Position numbers and translations under genes: made by a program | The notes under the pieces: model-generated | Seen by the model: only the letters and a program-made list of their open reading frames with translations | Told to the model about the DNA's origin: nothing | The model's database searches: none | DNA from: Flavobacteriales bacterium | GTDB lineage: Bacteria; Bacteroidota; Bacteroidia; Flavobacteriales_F; PHOS-HE28 | Assembly: GCA_016712535.1 (NCBI GenBank) | Contig: JADJQW010000002.1 | Coordinates: 2,108,001-2,172,000 of the forward strand | Direction: 5' to 3' | Length of the DNA: 64,000 nucleotides | Shown: positions 40,556 through 49,151 of the stretch, piece by piece | How the letters are laid out: the number at the start of each line of letters is the position of its first letter | How positions within the stretch are numbered: the stretch's first letter is position 1

Positions 40556-41152
40556 GTGGCAGGTCCTCCCTTCCGTCCCAGTGGTCCGCGCCCCGGTGGC
40601 AGCGGCCCGCGTCGCCCATTCCGCGGCCGTGTCATCAAAGAAGACCCGCACCGGATCAACAATAAGATCTATGGCGTGAATGAGGTGCGCCTCGTGGGCG
40701 AGAACATCGAACAGGGCGTGTACCCCTTCAGCCAGGCGCTGCGCATGGCCGAGGACCTGGGCCTGGACCTGGTGGAGATCAGCCCCACGGCTGTGCCCAT
40801 CGTGTGCCGCATCACCGACTACAAGAAGTTCCTGTACGACCTCAAGAAGAAGCAGAAGGAGATCAAGGCCAAGCAGACGGTGGTGGAGGTGAAGGAGATC
40901 CGCTTCGGGCCGAACACCGATGAGCACGACGTGAACTTCAAGCTGAAGCACGCGCGCAACTTCCTCGAAGAGGGCCACAAGGTGAAGGCCTTCGTGTTCT
41001 TCCGCGGTCGCAGCATCGTGTTCAAGGAGCGCGGGGAGATCCTGCTCCTGAAGTTCGCCCAGGACTTGGAGGACATCGGGTTGGTGGAGAGCATGCCCAA
41101 GCTCGAAGGCAAGCGCATGATCATGTACCTGATCCCGAAGAAGAAGAAATGA
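40556..41152 (+). CDS. infC: translation initiation factor IF-3
   Basis: A 198-residue IF-3. A Pro/Gly/Arg-rich N-terminal extension of about 30 residues precedes the IF-3 N domain (HRINNKIYGVNEVRLVGENIEQGVYP). The long linker helix (YKKFLYDLKKKQKEIKAKQ) and the C domain (VKEIRFGPNTDEHDVNFKLKHARNFLEEGHKVKAFVFFRGRS) follow. The start is taken as GTG at 40556, immediately after an in-frame TAA; rare start codons are normal for infC and tie in with its autoregulation. Located 87 bases after thrS and followed by rpmI. Confidence 0.96.
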   Translation: MAGPPFRPSGPRPGGSGPRRPFRGRVIKEDPHRINNKIYGVNEVRLVGENIEQGVYPFSQALRMAEDLGLDLVEISPTAVPIVCRITDYKKFLYDLKKKQKEIKAKQTVVEVKEIRFGPNTDEHDVNFKLKHARNFLEEGHKVKAFVFFRGRSIVFKERGEILLLKFAQDLEDIGLVESMPKLEGKRMIMYLIPKKKK

Positions 41153-41250
41153 CCCCGGGCGGTTGACCCAAAGGGCACACGAGCAACCAGCGAAAGATCA
41201 AAGCGATTCCGGTTCAAGCCCGGAATGACAAAGACCAAAGACGACAGCCC

Positions 41251-41442
41251 ATGCCTAAGATGAAGACCAAGTCCGGTGCGAAGAAGCGATTCAAGCTCAC
41301 CGGCACCGGCGAGATCAAGTTCAAGCACGCATTCAAGCGCCACATCCTCACCAAGAAGGAGACCAAGCGCAAGCGCGCCCTTACCAAGACCGGCGTGATC
41401 GCCGCGGTGGATAGGAAGAACGTGCTCGACCTCTTGAAGTAA
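41251..41442 (+). CDS. rpmI: 50S ribosomal protein L35
   Basis: A 63-residue, very basic protein opening MPKMKTKSGAKKRFKLTGTG, the L35 signature, and ending with the variable helix VIAAVDRKNVLDLLK. It sits between infC (98-base gap) and rplT (106-base gap). The infC-rpmI gap is long enough for a regulatory leader, but I see no clear L20-binding fold in it. Confidence 0.97.
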   Translation: MPKMKTKSGAKKRFKLTGTGEIKFKHAFKRHILTKKETKRKRALTKTGVIAAVDRKNVLDLLK

Positions 41443-41548
41443 GCAACCCCAACCGCTCCAGGGTAATAATCGGTAGCGTTAACCAGGACGTGCAGCACCA
41501 AAGACCGGTCATCGAGCCGACGCTCACGCCCGAAAACCCAAGTGGAAC

Positions 41549-41893
41549 ATGCCACGCAGTCAGAATAAAGTAGCCGCCAAGGCGAGGAGGAAGAAGGTCC
41601 TCAACATGGCGAAGGGCAACTTCGGTCGCCGAAAGAATGTGCTCACCGTCGCGAAGAACACGGTGGAGAAGGGCCTCGTGCACGCGTACGACGGCCGCAA
41701 GCTCAAGAAGCGCGAATTCCGCGGCCTGTGGATCCAGCGGATCAACGCCGCCGCGCGCATCAACGGCATCAGCTACAGCGTGCTGATGAACAAGCTGAAG
41801 CAGGCCAACATCGATCTCGACCGCAAGGCGCTCGCGGAGATCGCTTATAGCGACGCCGCCGGTTTCGCCGCGATCGTGAACAAGGTGAAGTAG
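41549..41893 (+). CDS. rplT: 50S ribosomal protein L20
   Basis: A 114-residue L20 with the usual basic N-terminal arm (MPRSQNKVAAKARRKKVLN) and globular domain (RRKNVLTVAKNTVEKGLVHAYDGRKLKKREFRGLWIQRINAA). L20 is an early assembly protein of the large subunit and in several bacteria represses its own operon. The gene ends with TAG at 41891-41893 and is followed by a strong terminator, closing the operon. Confidence 0.97.
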   Translation: MPRSQNKVAAKARRKKVLNMAKGNFGRRKNVLTVAKNTVEKGLVHAYDGRKLKKREFRGLWIQRINAAARINGISYSVLMNKLKQANIDLDRKALAEIAYSDAAGFAAIVNKVK

Positions 41894-41911
41894 GCTGTTC
41901 ACTGAATAATG

Positions 41912-41947
41912 AGAAGGGCTGCCCGCAAGGGCGGCCCTTCTGCTTTT
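41912..41947 (+). terminator. intrinsic terminator after rplT
   Basis: AGAAGGGC-T-GCCC (41912-41924) and GGGC-G-GCCCTTCT (41929-41941) form a long GC-rich stem around loop GCAA, with only one T-G pair, followed by GCTTTT. It lies 18 bases after the rplT stop and 41 bases before the sugar transporter gene. Confidence 0.9.
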
Positions 41948-41982
41948 CGGATCATTCTGGCGAGCATCTTTGGCCGAAGCCC

Positions 41983-43284
41983 ATGAGCAAGCGATCCTTT
42001 CTGGCGCCCTTCGCTGCCGTCACCAGCCTCTTCTTCATGTGGGGCTTCATCACCGTGCTGGTCGATTCGCTGGTCCCTCGGCTGCGCGAAGTCTTCGAGC
42101 TCACGTACTTCCAAGCGGGCCTGGTGCAGTTCGCCTTCTTCATCGCCTACGGACTGGTGAGCATCCCGGCAGGATGGCTGCTCTCACGCATCGGGTACAA
42201 GAAGGGCATGCTGATCGGCCTGGCCACCATGGGGCTCGGTTGCCTTCTGTTCTGGCCCGCTGCCGGGCTCCGCATGTTTCCGCTCTTCATGCTCGGCTAC
42301 TTCACGCTCGCAGCAGGCATGACCATTCTTCAGGTGGCCGCCAACCCGTACGTGGCCGTGCTTGGTGAGGAGCGCGGTGCGAGCAGCCGCTTGAACCTCG
42401 CCCAGGCCTTCAATAGCGTGGGCACCACCATCGCCCCGATCCTGGGAGCGCAATTCATACTGAGCGATCGCATCCTGAGCGGCGATGCGATCGCGGCACT
42501 CTCCGCAACCGACCGGGAAGCCTACTACCTCAGCGAGGCCAGCGCGGTGCAAGGGCCATTCATCGTGCTGGCGGGCGCTCTGTTGCTGTTGGCGCTGATC
42601 GTGGCCCTGGCGCGGCTCCCGGAGATCCTCGAGAGGAAGCACCCGGGCAGTTACTGGCAGGCCCTCTCCCACCCGCGGCTGTTGCTGGGCGCATTCGGGA
42701 TCTTCGTGTACGTGGGCGCTGAAGTGGCCATCGGCACCTATCTGGTGAACTATTTCCTGAGCATGGACCTGGCCACCGCGGTGCGCGCGGATGCGATCAT
42801 GAGCAGCATCGCCGCCATGCTGCACGGCAAACCGCTCGATCAGGTAGACGCGAAAGGCGTCGTCGGCGCCTTCGTGGCGCTCTACTGGGGCGGCGCCATG
42901 CTGGGCCGCTTCATGGGCTCTGTGCTCACGAAGGTCATGCGCCCCCCTGTGGTCCTGGGGGCCTTCGCCATCATCGCCATCACGCTCACCGCCGTCAGCA
43001 TGAACACGCAGGGCTTCATGAGCATGTGGTCGATCCTCGCCGTAGGGCTCTTCAACTCCGTGATGTTCCCCACCATCTTCACCGAGGCCATCGAAGGCAT
43101 GGGCGACATGAAGCCTCAGGCATCTGGCATCCTGTGCACGGCCATCGCCGGGGGAGCCTTCATCCCGCCACTGCTCGGACGCCTGGCCGATGGTTTCGGC
43201 TTCAAGGCGGCGTTCGTGCTGCTGCTGCTCTGTTACGGATATATCCTGGCTTACAGCTTCTACACCAAGCGCCGCACTGCATGA
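41983..43284 (+). CDS. sugar:H+ symporter of the FucP/NagP MFS family
   Basis: A 433-residue transporter with 12 predicted helices. Family motifs include FFMWGFITVLVDSLVPRLREVFELTYFQAGLVQFAFF (helix 1-2), the YGLVSIPAGWLLSRIGYKKGM loop and AANPYVAVLGEERGASSRLNLAQAFNSVGTTIAP. FucP, NagP and related carriers import fucose, N-acetylglucosamine or hexoses. It is the first gene of an operon with a ROK kinase (start overlapping the stop, ATGA) and a GH92 mannosidase, so mannose is the likely substrate here. Confidence 0.93.
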   Translation: MSKRSFLAPFAAVTSLFFMWGFITVLVDSLVPRLREVFELTYFQAGLVQFAFFIAYGLVSIPAGWLLSRIGYKKGMLIGLATMGLGCLLFWPAAGLRMFPLFMLGYFTLAAGMTILQVAANPYVAVLGEERGASSRLNLAQAFNSVGTTIAPILGAQFILSDRILSGDAIAALSATDREAYYLSEASAVQGPFIVLAGALLLLALIVALARLPEILERKHPGSYWQALSHPRLLLGAFGIFVYVGAEVAIGTYLVNYFLSMDLATAVRADAIMSSIAAMLHGKPLDQVDAKGVVGAFVALYWGGAMLGRFMGSVLTKVMRPPVVLGAFAIIAITLTAVSMNTQGFMSMWSILAVGLFNSVMFPTIFTEAIEGMGDMKPQASGILCTAIAGGAFIPPLLGRLADGFGFKAAFVLLLLCYGYILAYSFYTKRRTA

Positions 43285-44177
43285 TCCTCGGCATTGACAT
43301 CGGCGGCACCACCAGCAAGCTGGGCGTGGTGAAAGACGGGAAGGTGATTGCTCGCGCGCGGCTCGCCACAACCGGCCACGCCGATGACCACGCGTTCGCG
43401 GATGCCTTGGCGGAAACGGCCAAGCAATTGATCAATGATGCGCGCGAACCGCTGGTCGGAATCGGCATCGGGGCGCCCAACGCCAATCAGCTCACGGGCA
43501 TCATCGAGATGGCGCCCAACCTGCCATGGAAGCACGACGTGCCCTTGGCGCGGATGATGAGCGACCGTCTCGGCGTCCCGTCCACCTTGGGCAACGATGC
43601 GAATGCGGCTGCCCTCGGCGAATGGCGTTATGGCGCGGGTCGCGGGATCGATGACCTCCTGGTGGTGACGCTCGGCACCGGTGTGGGCAGCGGCTTCATC
43701 GTGAATGGCCGGCTCGTGCTGGGCAGCGCAGGAAATGCGGGAGAGCTCGGACATACGATACTCCAGCCCGAAGGCCGTGCCTGCACCTGCGGAAGGAAGG
43801 GCTGCCTGGAGGCCTACGTGAGCATCCGTGGCATGCTGGCCACCTATGCCGAGGAAGACGGCACCGCGGATCCCACCGACGTGAAGACCATCGCCGACCT
43901 CGCGCATGCTGGTGAATCGGCTGCCATCGCCTGCTTCCGGCGCACAACGGAATGGCTCAGCATCGGCCTGGCGAACGCGGTATGCGCCACAGGCCCGAAG
44001 CGCATCGTGCTCTTCGGCGGCATCGCCCGCAACGGAGACCTGCTCATGGCCCCGCTGCGCGAGCGCTTCCACGCCAACCTGCTCAACATCTATCAGGGCC
44101 GCGTGGACCTTACGGTATCGGCTTTGCCGGATGACGACGCGGCGCTGCTGGGGGCGGCGGCGCTTGGAACCCTCTAA
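43281..44177 (+). CDS. ROK-family sugar kinase
   Basis: A 298-residue kinase: ATP phosphate-binding MILGIDIGGTTSKLGVV at the N-terminus, the catalytic region in GNDANAAALGEWRYGAGRG, TLGTGVGSGFIVNG, and the ROK zinc motif GHTILQPEGRACTCGRKGCLEAY (about 155-177). It phosphorylates the hexose taken up by the preceding transporter; with GH92 next door the substrate is probably mannose, though glucose is equally possible from sequence. Start overlaps the transporter stop by 4 bases, and the GH92 gene follows after 6 bases. Confidence 0.93.
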   Translation: MILGIDIGGTTSKLGVVKDGKVIARARLATTGHADDHAFADALAETAKQLINDAREPLVGIGIGAPNANQLTGIIEMAPNLPWKHDVPLARMMSDRLGVPSTLGNDANAAALGEWRYGAGRGIDDLLVVTLGTGVGSGFIVNGRLVLGSAGNAGELGHTILQPEGRACTCGRKGCLEAYVSIRGMLATYAEEDGTADPTDVKTIADLAHAGESAAIACFRRTTEWLSIGLANAVCATGPKRIVLFGGIARNGDLLMAPLRERFHANLLNIYQGRVDLTVSALPDDDAALLGAAALGTL

Positions 44178-44183
44178 TAAGAA

Positions 44184-47100
44184 ATGGCTTACCACGACCA
44201 TTCCAATCCAGCCGGTCGACCTGGAGCGTCGACGCGCCTCGTGCTGATGGCGATCTGCATGTTGCTTCGCGGCTTCGGCTACGCTCAGGTAAATCCAGCC
44301 CGCGACCTCGTCAACCCCTTCATCGGCACGGGCGGCCATGGCCACACCTTCCCCGGCGCCTGCGTGCCCAACGGATTGGTGCAGCTCAGCCCCGATACCC
44401 GCTCCGATGGCTACATGGATTGGGACGGCTGCGGCGGCTACCACCACAGCGATAGCGTGATCTACGGCTTCAGCCACACGCACCTGAGCGGAACAGGCGT
44501 GGCGGATCTGTGCGACGTGCTGATCACGCCCGTTGCGGGGAGCGGTGGGATGGCCTTCGACCGCCGGGCCACCGCATCAGTCTTTGACCATGCCACGGAA
44601 GAAGCGCACGCCGGGTACTACAAGGTTGAACTCACCGGGCCGCCGCGATCACCTGCCGACATGCACTCCATCGTCGACGCGAGGCCCACGCGCGTGCCCG
44701 GGGCGCGCATCGTGGCCGAGCTCACGGCAACGCAACGGGTTGGGGTGCATCGCTACGAATACCCGAAAGGCCAGGACGCCCGCATCGTGCTCGACCTGCG
44801 CCACCGTGACAAGATCATGAAGGCGAGCACGGGGACCTTCAACCGGAATGAGATCGTTGGCGAGCGGAGCTCTTCCTCCTGGGCGAAGCATCAGCGCCTA
44901 TTCTTCTGCATCCGGTTCAGCTCTCCTTGGATCGATGAGGACGTCATGCCGGCGAACCTCGCCGACGGCGCCATCGTCGGCTTGGGCTTCGGAGCCTTGG
45001 ATAATCCGCTCGTCGTGAAGGTCGGCATCAGCGCCGTGAGCATCGAAGGCGCGCGCGCCAACCTCGAGGCCGAAGTGCCGCATTGGGATTTCGACCGCGT
45101 GCGGACGCAAGCCGAAGCCGCATGGAACGCCAAGCTGAACAAGGTGCAGGTGAAAGGCGGAACGAAGGAGCAGCAACGCGCTTTCTACACCGCGCTCTAC
45201 CATAGTTACGTGGCGCCGTACATCTTCAATGATGCGGATGGCCGATACCGTGGCATGGATGGCGAGGTCCACAAGGCCGAGCACAGCGTGTACACCGTCT
45301 TCAGCTTGTGGGACACCTTCCGCGCGCTGCACCCGCTGATGACCGTGCTGGAGCCGCAGTTGACCGAGGATTGGATCAAGACCTTCCTGCTGCATTACCA
45401 GCAAGGAGGAAGGTTACCGGTATGGGAGCTCTGGGGCAATGAGACCGATTGCATGATCGGTTACCACAGCGTGAGCGTGATCGCCGATGCGTATGCAAAA
45501 GGCATCCGTGGCTTCGATACCAAGTTGGCTTTGGAAGCGATGGTGGCCAGCGCGGATGCCGATCATTTCGGGCTGAAGGCCTACCGCGAGCGCGGCTACA
45601 TCAGCAGCGAGGACGAGCCGGAGAGCGTGAGCCGAACGCTGGAGTATGCCTACGACGATTGGTGCATCGCTCGCTTCGCGGAGAAGATCGGTGAGGATGA
45701 AACGGCGCAGCGGTTCTACGCCCGCAGCCGCAATTGGCAGAACTTATTCGATCCCGAGACGCGCTTCTTCCGTGCGCGGCGTAACGGCGGCTTCATGCAA
45801 CCCTTCGACCCCTACGAGGTGAACTTCAATTTCACTGAAGCGAACGCCTGGCAATACGGATTCTTCGTGCCGCACGACATGGATCGCTTCATGCAGCTCA
45901 CCGGTGGCCCCAGCGGCTTGGCGGGCAAACTCGATGCGCTCTTCACCGCGAAGCCGCAGACCACGGGCCGTGACCAGAGCGACATCACTGGTCTCATCGG
46001 CCAGTACGCGCATGGCAACGAGCCCAGCCACAACTTCACCTACCTCTACAACCTGAGCGACCGACCATTGAGCACAGACGTGTTCGCGCGGCGCATCATG
46101 CAGAACTTCTACACGGACGCCCCCGACGGCCTCATCGGTAACGAGGACTGCGGGCAGATGAGCGCCTGGCTGGTCTGGAGCGCGCTGGGCCTCTATCCTA
46201 TCTGTCCGGGTAAGCCGGAGTACACCATCGGCTGGCCGCTCTTCGAGGAAGCCACGATCGACCTCGGCAACGGCAGGCAGTGGCGCATGAGCACCGAGGT
46301 GATGGGCAACGACCGCTCGCACGTGGAGAGCTTCATGTGGAATGGCCAGCAGCCTGAGACCTACCGGAACATCCCGCATGACGAACTGATGAAGGGCGGC
46401 GAGTTGCGCTTCACGCTGGGCCCGCGCGCCGGAGGATCACCTGGACGCTTCATCCCCGCTTTTGATGATGCCTGGACCCCTGCGCCCGTCATTCAAGCCG
46501 AGCGGCAGGCGTTCACCGACAGCTTGCTCATCACCATCAGCAGCAGCGATGAACGGGCGCGCATCGAGTATCGGATCGACGAGGGCATGCCCCGTCCCTA
46601 TTCGGAGCCCTTCTGGATCAAGCAGAGCTGTGCGGTCACCGCCACTTCAACAGCCAAATCGATGGTGCAGGCCGAAGGACATGGGCCGCTCTTCGGCTCG
46701 AAGCCGGTCACCGCGACCTACACGAAATACGAAGGCGGGCGCAGCATCACGCTGGAGAGCAAGTTCGCCAACGAGTACACCGCCGGCGGCCCCAACGCGC
46801 TGATCGATGGGGTGCGCGGTGGCAAGGACTTCCGCACCGGCGAATGGCAGGGCTACCGCGACCAAGACGTGGTGCTGCTCATCGATCTGGGCCGCGTGCA
46901 GAAGTTGAAGCGCGTGGGCCTGAGCGTGCTTCAGGACCAGAAGAGCTGGATCTGGCTGCCGAGCGAGGTCACCTTCAGCGTGAGCACGAATCAGCGGCAA
47001 TGGAGCACCACCACGATCAGCCACGACGTGGACCGCAAAGCGGACGGAGGGATCACGCGCGAGCTATGGCGCGAACTAGGCGGAAGGAAAGCACGCTACA

Positions 47101-47204
47101 TCGCGATCACCGCGAAGAACGCAGGCGTTTGTCCGGATTGGCACCCCGGCAAGGGCGGCACCACCTGGGTCTTCGCGGATGAGGTGCTGATCGAGGCGGA
47201 ATAG
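44184..47204 (+). CDS. GH92 alpha-mannosidase with C-terminal carbohydrate-binding modules
   Basis: A 1006-residue exported glycoside hydrolase. After a signal-like helix (LVLMAICMLLRGFGYAQ) comes the GH92 N-domain (VNPFIGTGGHGHTFPGACVPNGLVQLSPD, YGFSHTHLSGTG) and the catalytic alpha/alpha barrel (SVYTVFSLWDTFRALHPLM, GRLPVWELWGNETDCMIGYH, GNEPSHNFTYLYN, GLIGNEDCGQMSAWLVWSALG). From about residue 770 there is a chitobiase C-terminal-type strand domain and an F5/8 type C (discoidin) domain to the end. GH92 enzymes release mannose from N-glycans or mannans in a Ca-dependent manner. It closes the transporter-kinase-mannosidase operon. The start at 44184 or the internal ATG at 44247. Confidence 0.95.
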   Translation: MAYHDHSNPAGRPGASTRLVLMAICMLLRGFGYAQVNPARDLVNPFIGTGGHGHTFPGACVPNGLVQLSPDTRSDGYMDWDGCGGYHHSDSVIYGFSHTHLSGTGVADLCDVLITPVAGSGGMAFDRRATASVFDHATEEAHAGYYKVELTGPPRSPADMHSIVDARPTRVPGARIVAELTATQRVGVHRYEYPKGQDARIVLDLRHRDKIMKASTGTFNRNEIVGERSSSSWAKHQRLFFCIRFSSPWIDEDVMPANLADGAIVGLGFGALDNPLVVKVGISAVSIEGARANLEAEVPHWDFDRVRTQAEAAWNAKLNKVQVKGGTKEQQRAFYTALYHSYVAPYIFNDADGRYRGMDGEVHKAEHSVYTVFSLWDTFRALHPLMTVLEPQLTEDWIKTFLLHYQQGGRLPVWELWGNETDCMIGYHSVSVIADAYAKGIRGFDTKLALEAMVASADADHFGLKAYRERGYISSEDEPESVSRTLEYAYDDWCIARFAEKIGEDETAQRFYARSRNWQNLFDPETRFFRARRNGGFMQPFDPYEVNFNFTEANAWQYGFFVPHDMDRFMQLTGGPSGLAGKLDALFTAKPQTTGRDQSDITGLIGQYAHGNEPSHNFTYLYNLSDRPLSTDVFARRIMQNFYTDAPDGLIGNEDCGQMSAWLVWSALGLYPICPGKPEYTIGWPLFEEATIDLGNGRQWRMSTEVMGNDRSHVESFMWNGQQPETYRNIPHDELMKGGELRFTLGPRAGGSPGRFIPAFDDAWTPAPVIQAERQAFTDSLLITISSSDERARIEYRIDEGMPRPYSEPFWIKQSCAVTATSTAKSMVQAEGHGPLFGSKPVTATYTKYEGGRSITLESKFANEYTAGGPNALIDGVRGGKDFRTGEWQGYRDQDVVLLIDLGRVQKLKRVGLSVLQDQKSWIWLPSEVTFSVSTNQRQWSTTTISHDVDRKADGGITRELWRELGGRKARYIAITAKNAGVCPDWHPGKGGTTWVFADEVLIEAE

Positions 47205-47237
47205 GGATTGACCAATTACCAAACCCAAACGGTACCA

Positions 47238-47645
47238 ATGCGCATCACCGTAACGACCCATGTGAACAAGCCCTTGGCCCTCGTCTGGAAGACCTGGACC
47301 GAACCAGCCCACATCATGCAATGGAACGCCGCCAGCGATGATTGGCATTGCCCTAAGGCGAACAACGATCTGCGCGCTGGCGGTGGATTCAGCAGCACCA
47401 TGGCCGCGCGCGATGGGAGCTTCAGCTTCGATTTCGAGGGCGTGTACGATGATGTCCAGTTGCTCAAGCGCATCGCCTACACCATGACCGATGGCCGTAC
47501 CTGCGAGATCCTCTTCCAGGAGAAGGAAGGCGGCACGCTCGTCACCGAATCCTTCGATGCGGAAACGGAGAATTCCGTGGAGATGCAGCGAAGCGGCTGG
47601 CAGGCGATCCTTGACCGGTTCAAGGCGCATGCGGAAGCCAACTGA
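47238..47645 (+). CDS. SRPBCC / AHSA1-type protein
   Basis: A 135-residue single-domain START-like protein beginning MRITVTTHVNKPLALVWKTWTEPAHIMQWNAAS, the AHSA1/YndB pattern, and ending with ENSVEMQRSGWQAILDRFKAHAE, the C-terminal long helix. It binds hydrophobic small molecules or acts as a chaperone co-factor; target unknown. The start at 47238 is a standard ATG; an upstream TTG frame is ignored. The next gene begins 5 bases after the stop, so it forms a small operon with the DUF1801 and GyrI-like genes. Confidence 0.88.
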   Translation: MRITVTTHVNKPLALVWKTWTEPAHIMQWNAASDDWHCPKANNDLRAGGGFSSTMAARDGSFSFDFEGVYDDVQLLKRIAYTMTDGRTCEILFQEKEGGTLVTESFDAETENSVEMQRSGWQAILDRFKAHAEAN

Positions 47646-47650
47646 GGATC

Positions 47651-48037
47651 ATGGTCCGTTTCAATCCCGTCACCTCCACCCTGCTTGATTCGCACAAGCA
47701 CCCGCTGCGCAGGGAACTCGACAAGTTGCGCGCAATCATCCTCAATGCCGACAAGTCCATCGAGGAGGGCGTGAAGTGGAACACCGCGAGCTATCGCACC
47801 ACGGATTGGTTCGCCACCCTGAACGGCCCGAAGCACGTGAAGGAGCCGATGCTGATCCTGCATGCTGGTGCCAAGGCAAGAGGCATCGTGCTGAAGGAGC
47901 GCATCCCCGATCCGGAAGGCCTGATCAGATGGCTTGGCAACGACCGCGCGCAGATCACCTTCAAGGATGCCCCGGATATCAAGGCGAAAGCGAATGCGCT
48001 TCAAGCCATCGTGAGCGCTTGGATCAGACTCATTTGA
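47651..48037 (+). CDS. DUF1801 (YdhG-like) protein
   Basis: A 128-residue protein with the family features LRAIILNADKSIEEGVKWNTASYRTTDWFATL and MLILHAGAKARGIVLKERIPDPEGLIRWLGNDRAQITF. DUF1801 proteins are small, cytoplasmic and frataxin-like in fold; they often sit next to SRPBCC and GyrI-like genes as here, but their function is not known. Five bases after the SRPBCC gene. Confidence 0.88.
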   Translation: MVRFNPVTSTLLDSHKHPLRRELDKLRAIILNADKSIEEGVKWNTASYRTTDWFATLNGPKHVKEPMLILHAGAKARGIVLKERIPDPEGLIRWLGNDRAQITFKDAPDIKAKANALQAIVSAWIRLI

Positions 48038-48070
48038 TCGGATGCCCCTTCCTCAACTGATCTTCACCCC

Positions 48071-48547
48071 ATGATCACCTCACCCGAAGTCACCACCATC
48101 ACGGAACAACTGGCCGCCACCATCCATTTGGTGATCACCGGCCGCGACATGCCGAGGTACATGGACCCCGCGATCCAAGAGATCCTCCAAGTGCTCGCCG
48201 ATCAAGGCATGCGCCCCGCCGGGCCGATGTTCAGCTACCACCACCGGCGACCGAGCGACACCTTCGATTTCGAGATCGGGTTCCCCGTAGCGAAGACCGT
48301 GAACGAAGCGGGACGCGTGCAGAATAGCGCTCTGCCAGCGGCGAAGGTGGTGCGCGCTGTATACCGCGGTCCTTACGAACGGCTGGGTGATGCTTGGCGC
48401 GAGTTGCAGGACTGGGTTCGTGAACGAAAGCTGCCCGAGGACGGCCGGTTCTTCGAGCGCTACCTGAACAACCCCGACGAAGTGAAGGACCCCAAGGATT
48501 ATCGCACCGAATTGAATTGGGTGGTCGACGAAGGGCGCCAACGATGA
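48071..48547 (+). CDS. GyrI-like / AraC effector-binding domain protein
   Basis: A 158-residue single-domain protein of the GyrI-like small-molecule-binding fold: GPMFSYHHRRPSDTFDFEIGFPV and KVVRAVYRGPYERLGDAWRELQDWV are the two SHS2-type repeats. Free-standing versions bind or hydrolyse hydrophobic toxins; none is identified here. It ends the small operon with the SRPBCC and DUF1801 genes (33-base gap). Confidence 0.88.
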   Translation: MITSPEVTTITEQLAATIHLVITGRDMPRYMDPAIQEILQVLADQGMRPAGPMFSYHHRRPSDTFDFEIGFPVAKTVNEAGRVQNSALPAAKVVRAVYRGPYERLGDAWRELQDWVRERKLPEDGRFFERYLNNPDEVKDPKDYRTELNWVVDEGRQR

Positions 48548-48681
48548 AGGAGCGGCCATCAGCCCGTCCCGCGGACATCGATACCGTCAGGCGAGCCCGC
48601 AATTCCATATGACGGCACCTGGAATCGCCCCAGCGTCACCGGCAGGCCATCGCTGCGATCCTGCCCCGGCATCGGTGAAGC
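48548..48681. other. intergenic stretch beside a broken gene
   Basis: Nothing recognisable: no ORF of note and no clear hairpin. Together with the remnant that follows and its flank it makes a 604-base zone between the GyrI-like gene and the TPR gene without an intact gene. Confidence 0.4.
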
Positions 48682-49041
48682 TCAGTTGTTGATGATCACC
48701 GGTGCGTCCTGGATCTCCATCACGTAACGTGAAACGAAGCGCAGCACCGGCTCTCCTTTCTTCTCCTTGAAGGCGTACACCGTGGCCACCGGTCCTTTCG
48801 GGCCGGTTCCAGCCATGGCGATCTGCAGGTTCCGCCGCACGATGGGCGCTTTCGCCTTCTCCACGAAGCGCACCTCCACCTTGGCCTAGTCGAAGTTGAT
48901 GTTCGGCGCGGTGACGCTGGCGGCAGGGCCGGCATTCACCTGCTGGCCATGCAGCAGAAGCATGAAAGCATGGTCATCTTCCGAGTATGCGGTCAGGTCA
49001 TGCGCGATCCGCGCGGACAGGGACGACGGGAATGCGCACAT
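48682..49041 (-). pseudogene. remnant or amber-interrupted small protein gene, family unknown
   Basis: A single leftward frame from ATG 49041 to TGA 48682-48684 is open except for one TAG at 48886-48888. Upstream of the TAG it reads MCAFPSSLSARIAHDL and on to LLLHGQQVNAGPAASVTAPN; downstream it reads VEVRFVEKAKAPIVRRNLQ, then AMAGTGPKGPVATVYAFKEK and RYVMEIQDAPVIINN. The part after the stop has protein-like composition and could be expressed alone from a GTG at 48879 (65 residues). I do not recognise either half. It may be a decayed gene or a base error. Confidence 0.4.
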
Positions 49042-49105
49042 TTCGGGCAACGGATGCAATCAGGTATTTCAAGGTGTTGATCCGGACAATGGTCGCTTAT
49101 GAACC

Positions 49106-49133
49106 GCGAGGGCCGGGAATCCCCGGCCCTCGC
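49106..49133 (-). terminator. hairpin terminator after the gyrA-TPR operon
   Basis: GCGAGGGCCGGG (49106-49117) pairs perfectly with CCCGGCCCTCGC (49122-49133) around loop AATC, 18 bases beyond the stop of the leftward TPR gene. A T-rich tail is poor, but the stem strength and position support termination. Confidence 0.75.
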
Positions 49134-49151
49134 TAAGTCTGTTCGTTTCGC

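Noticed and set aside
18728..48888. Reassignment of TAG as a sense codon
   Set aside because: Two in-frame TAGs were noted, but rplT, nosZ and the Crp/Fnr gene end at TAG where the families end, so TAG is a normal stop here.
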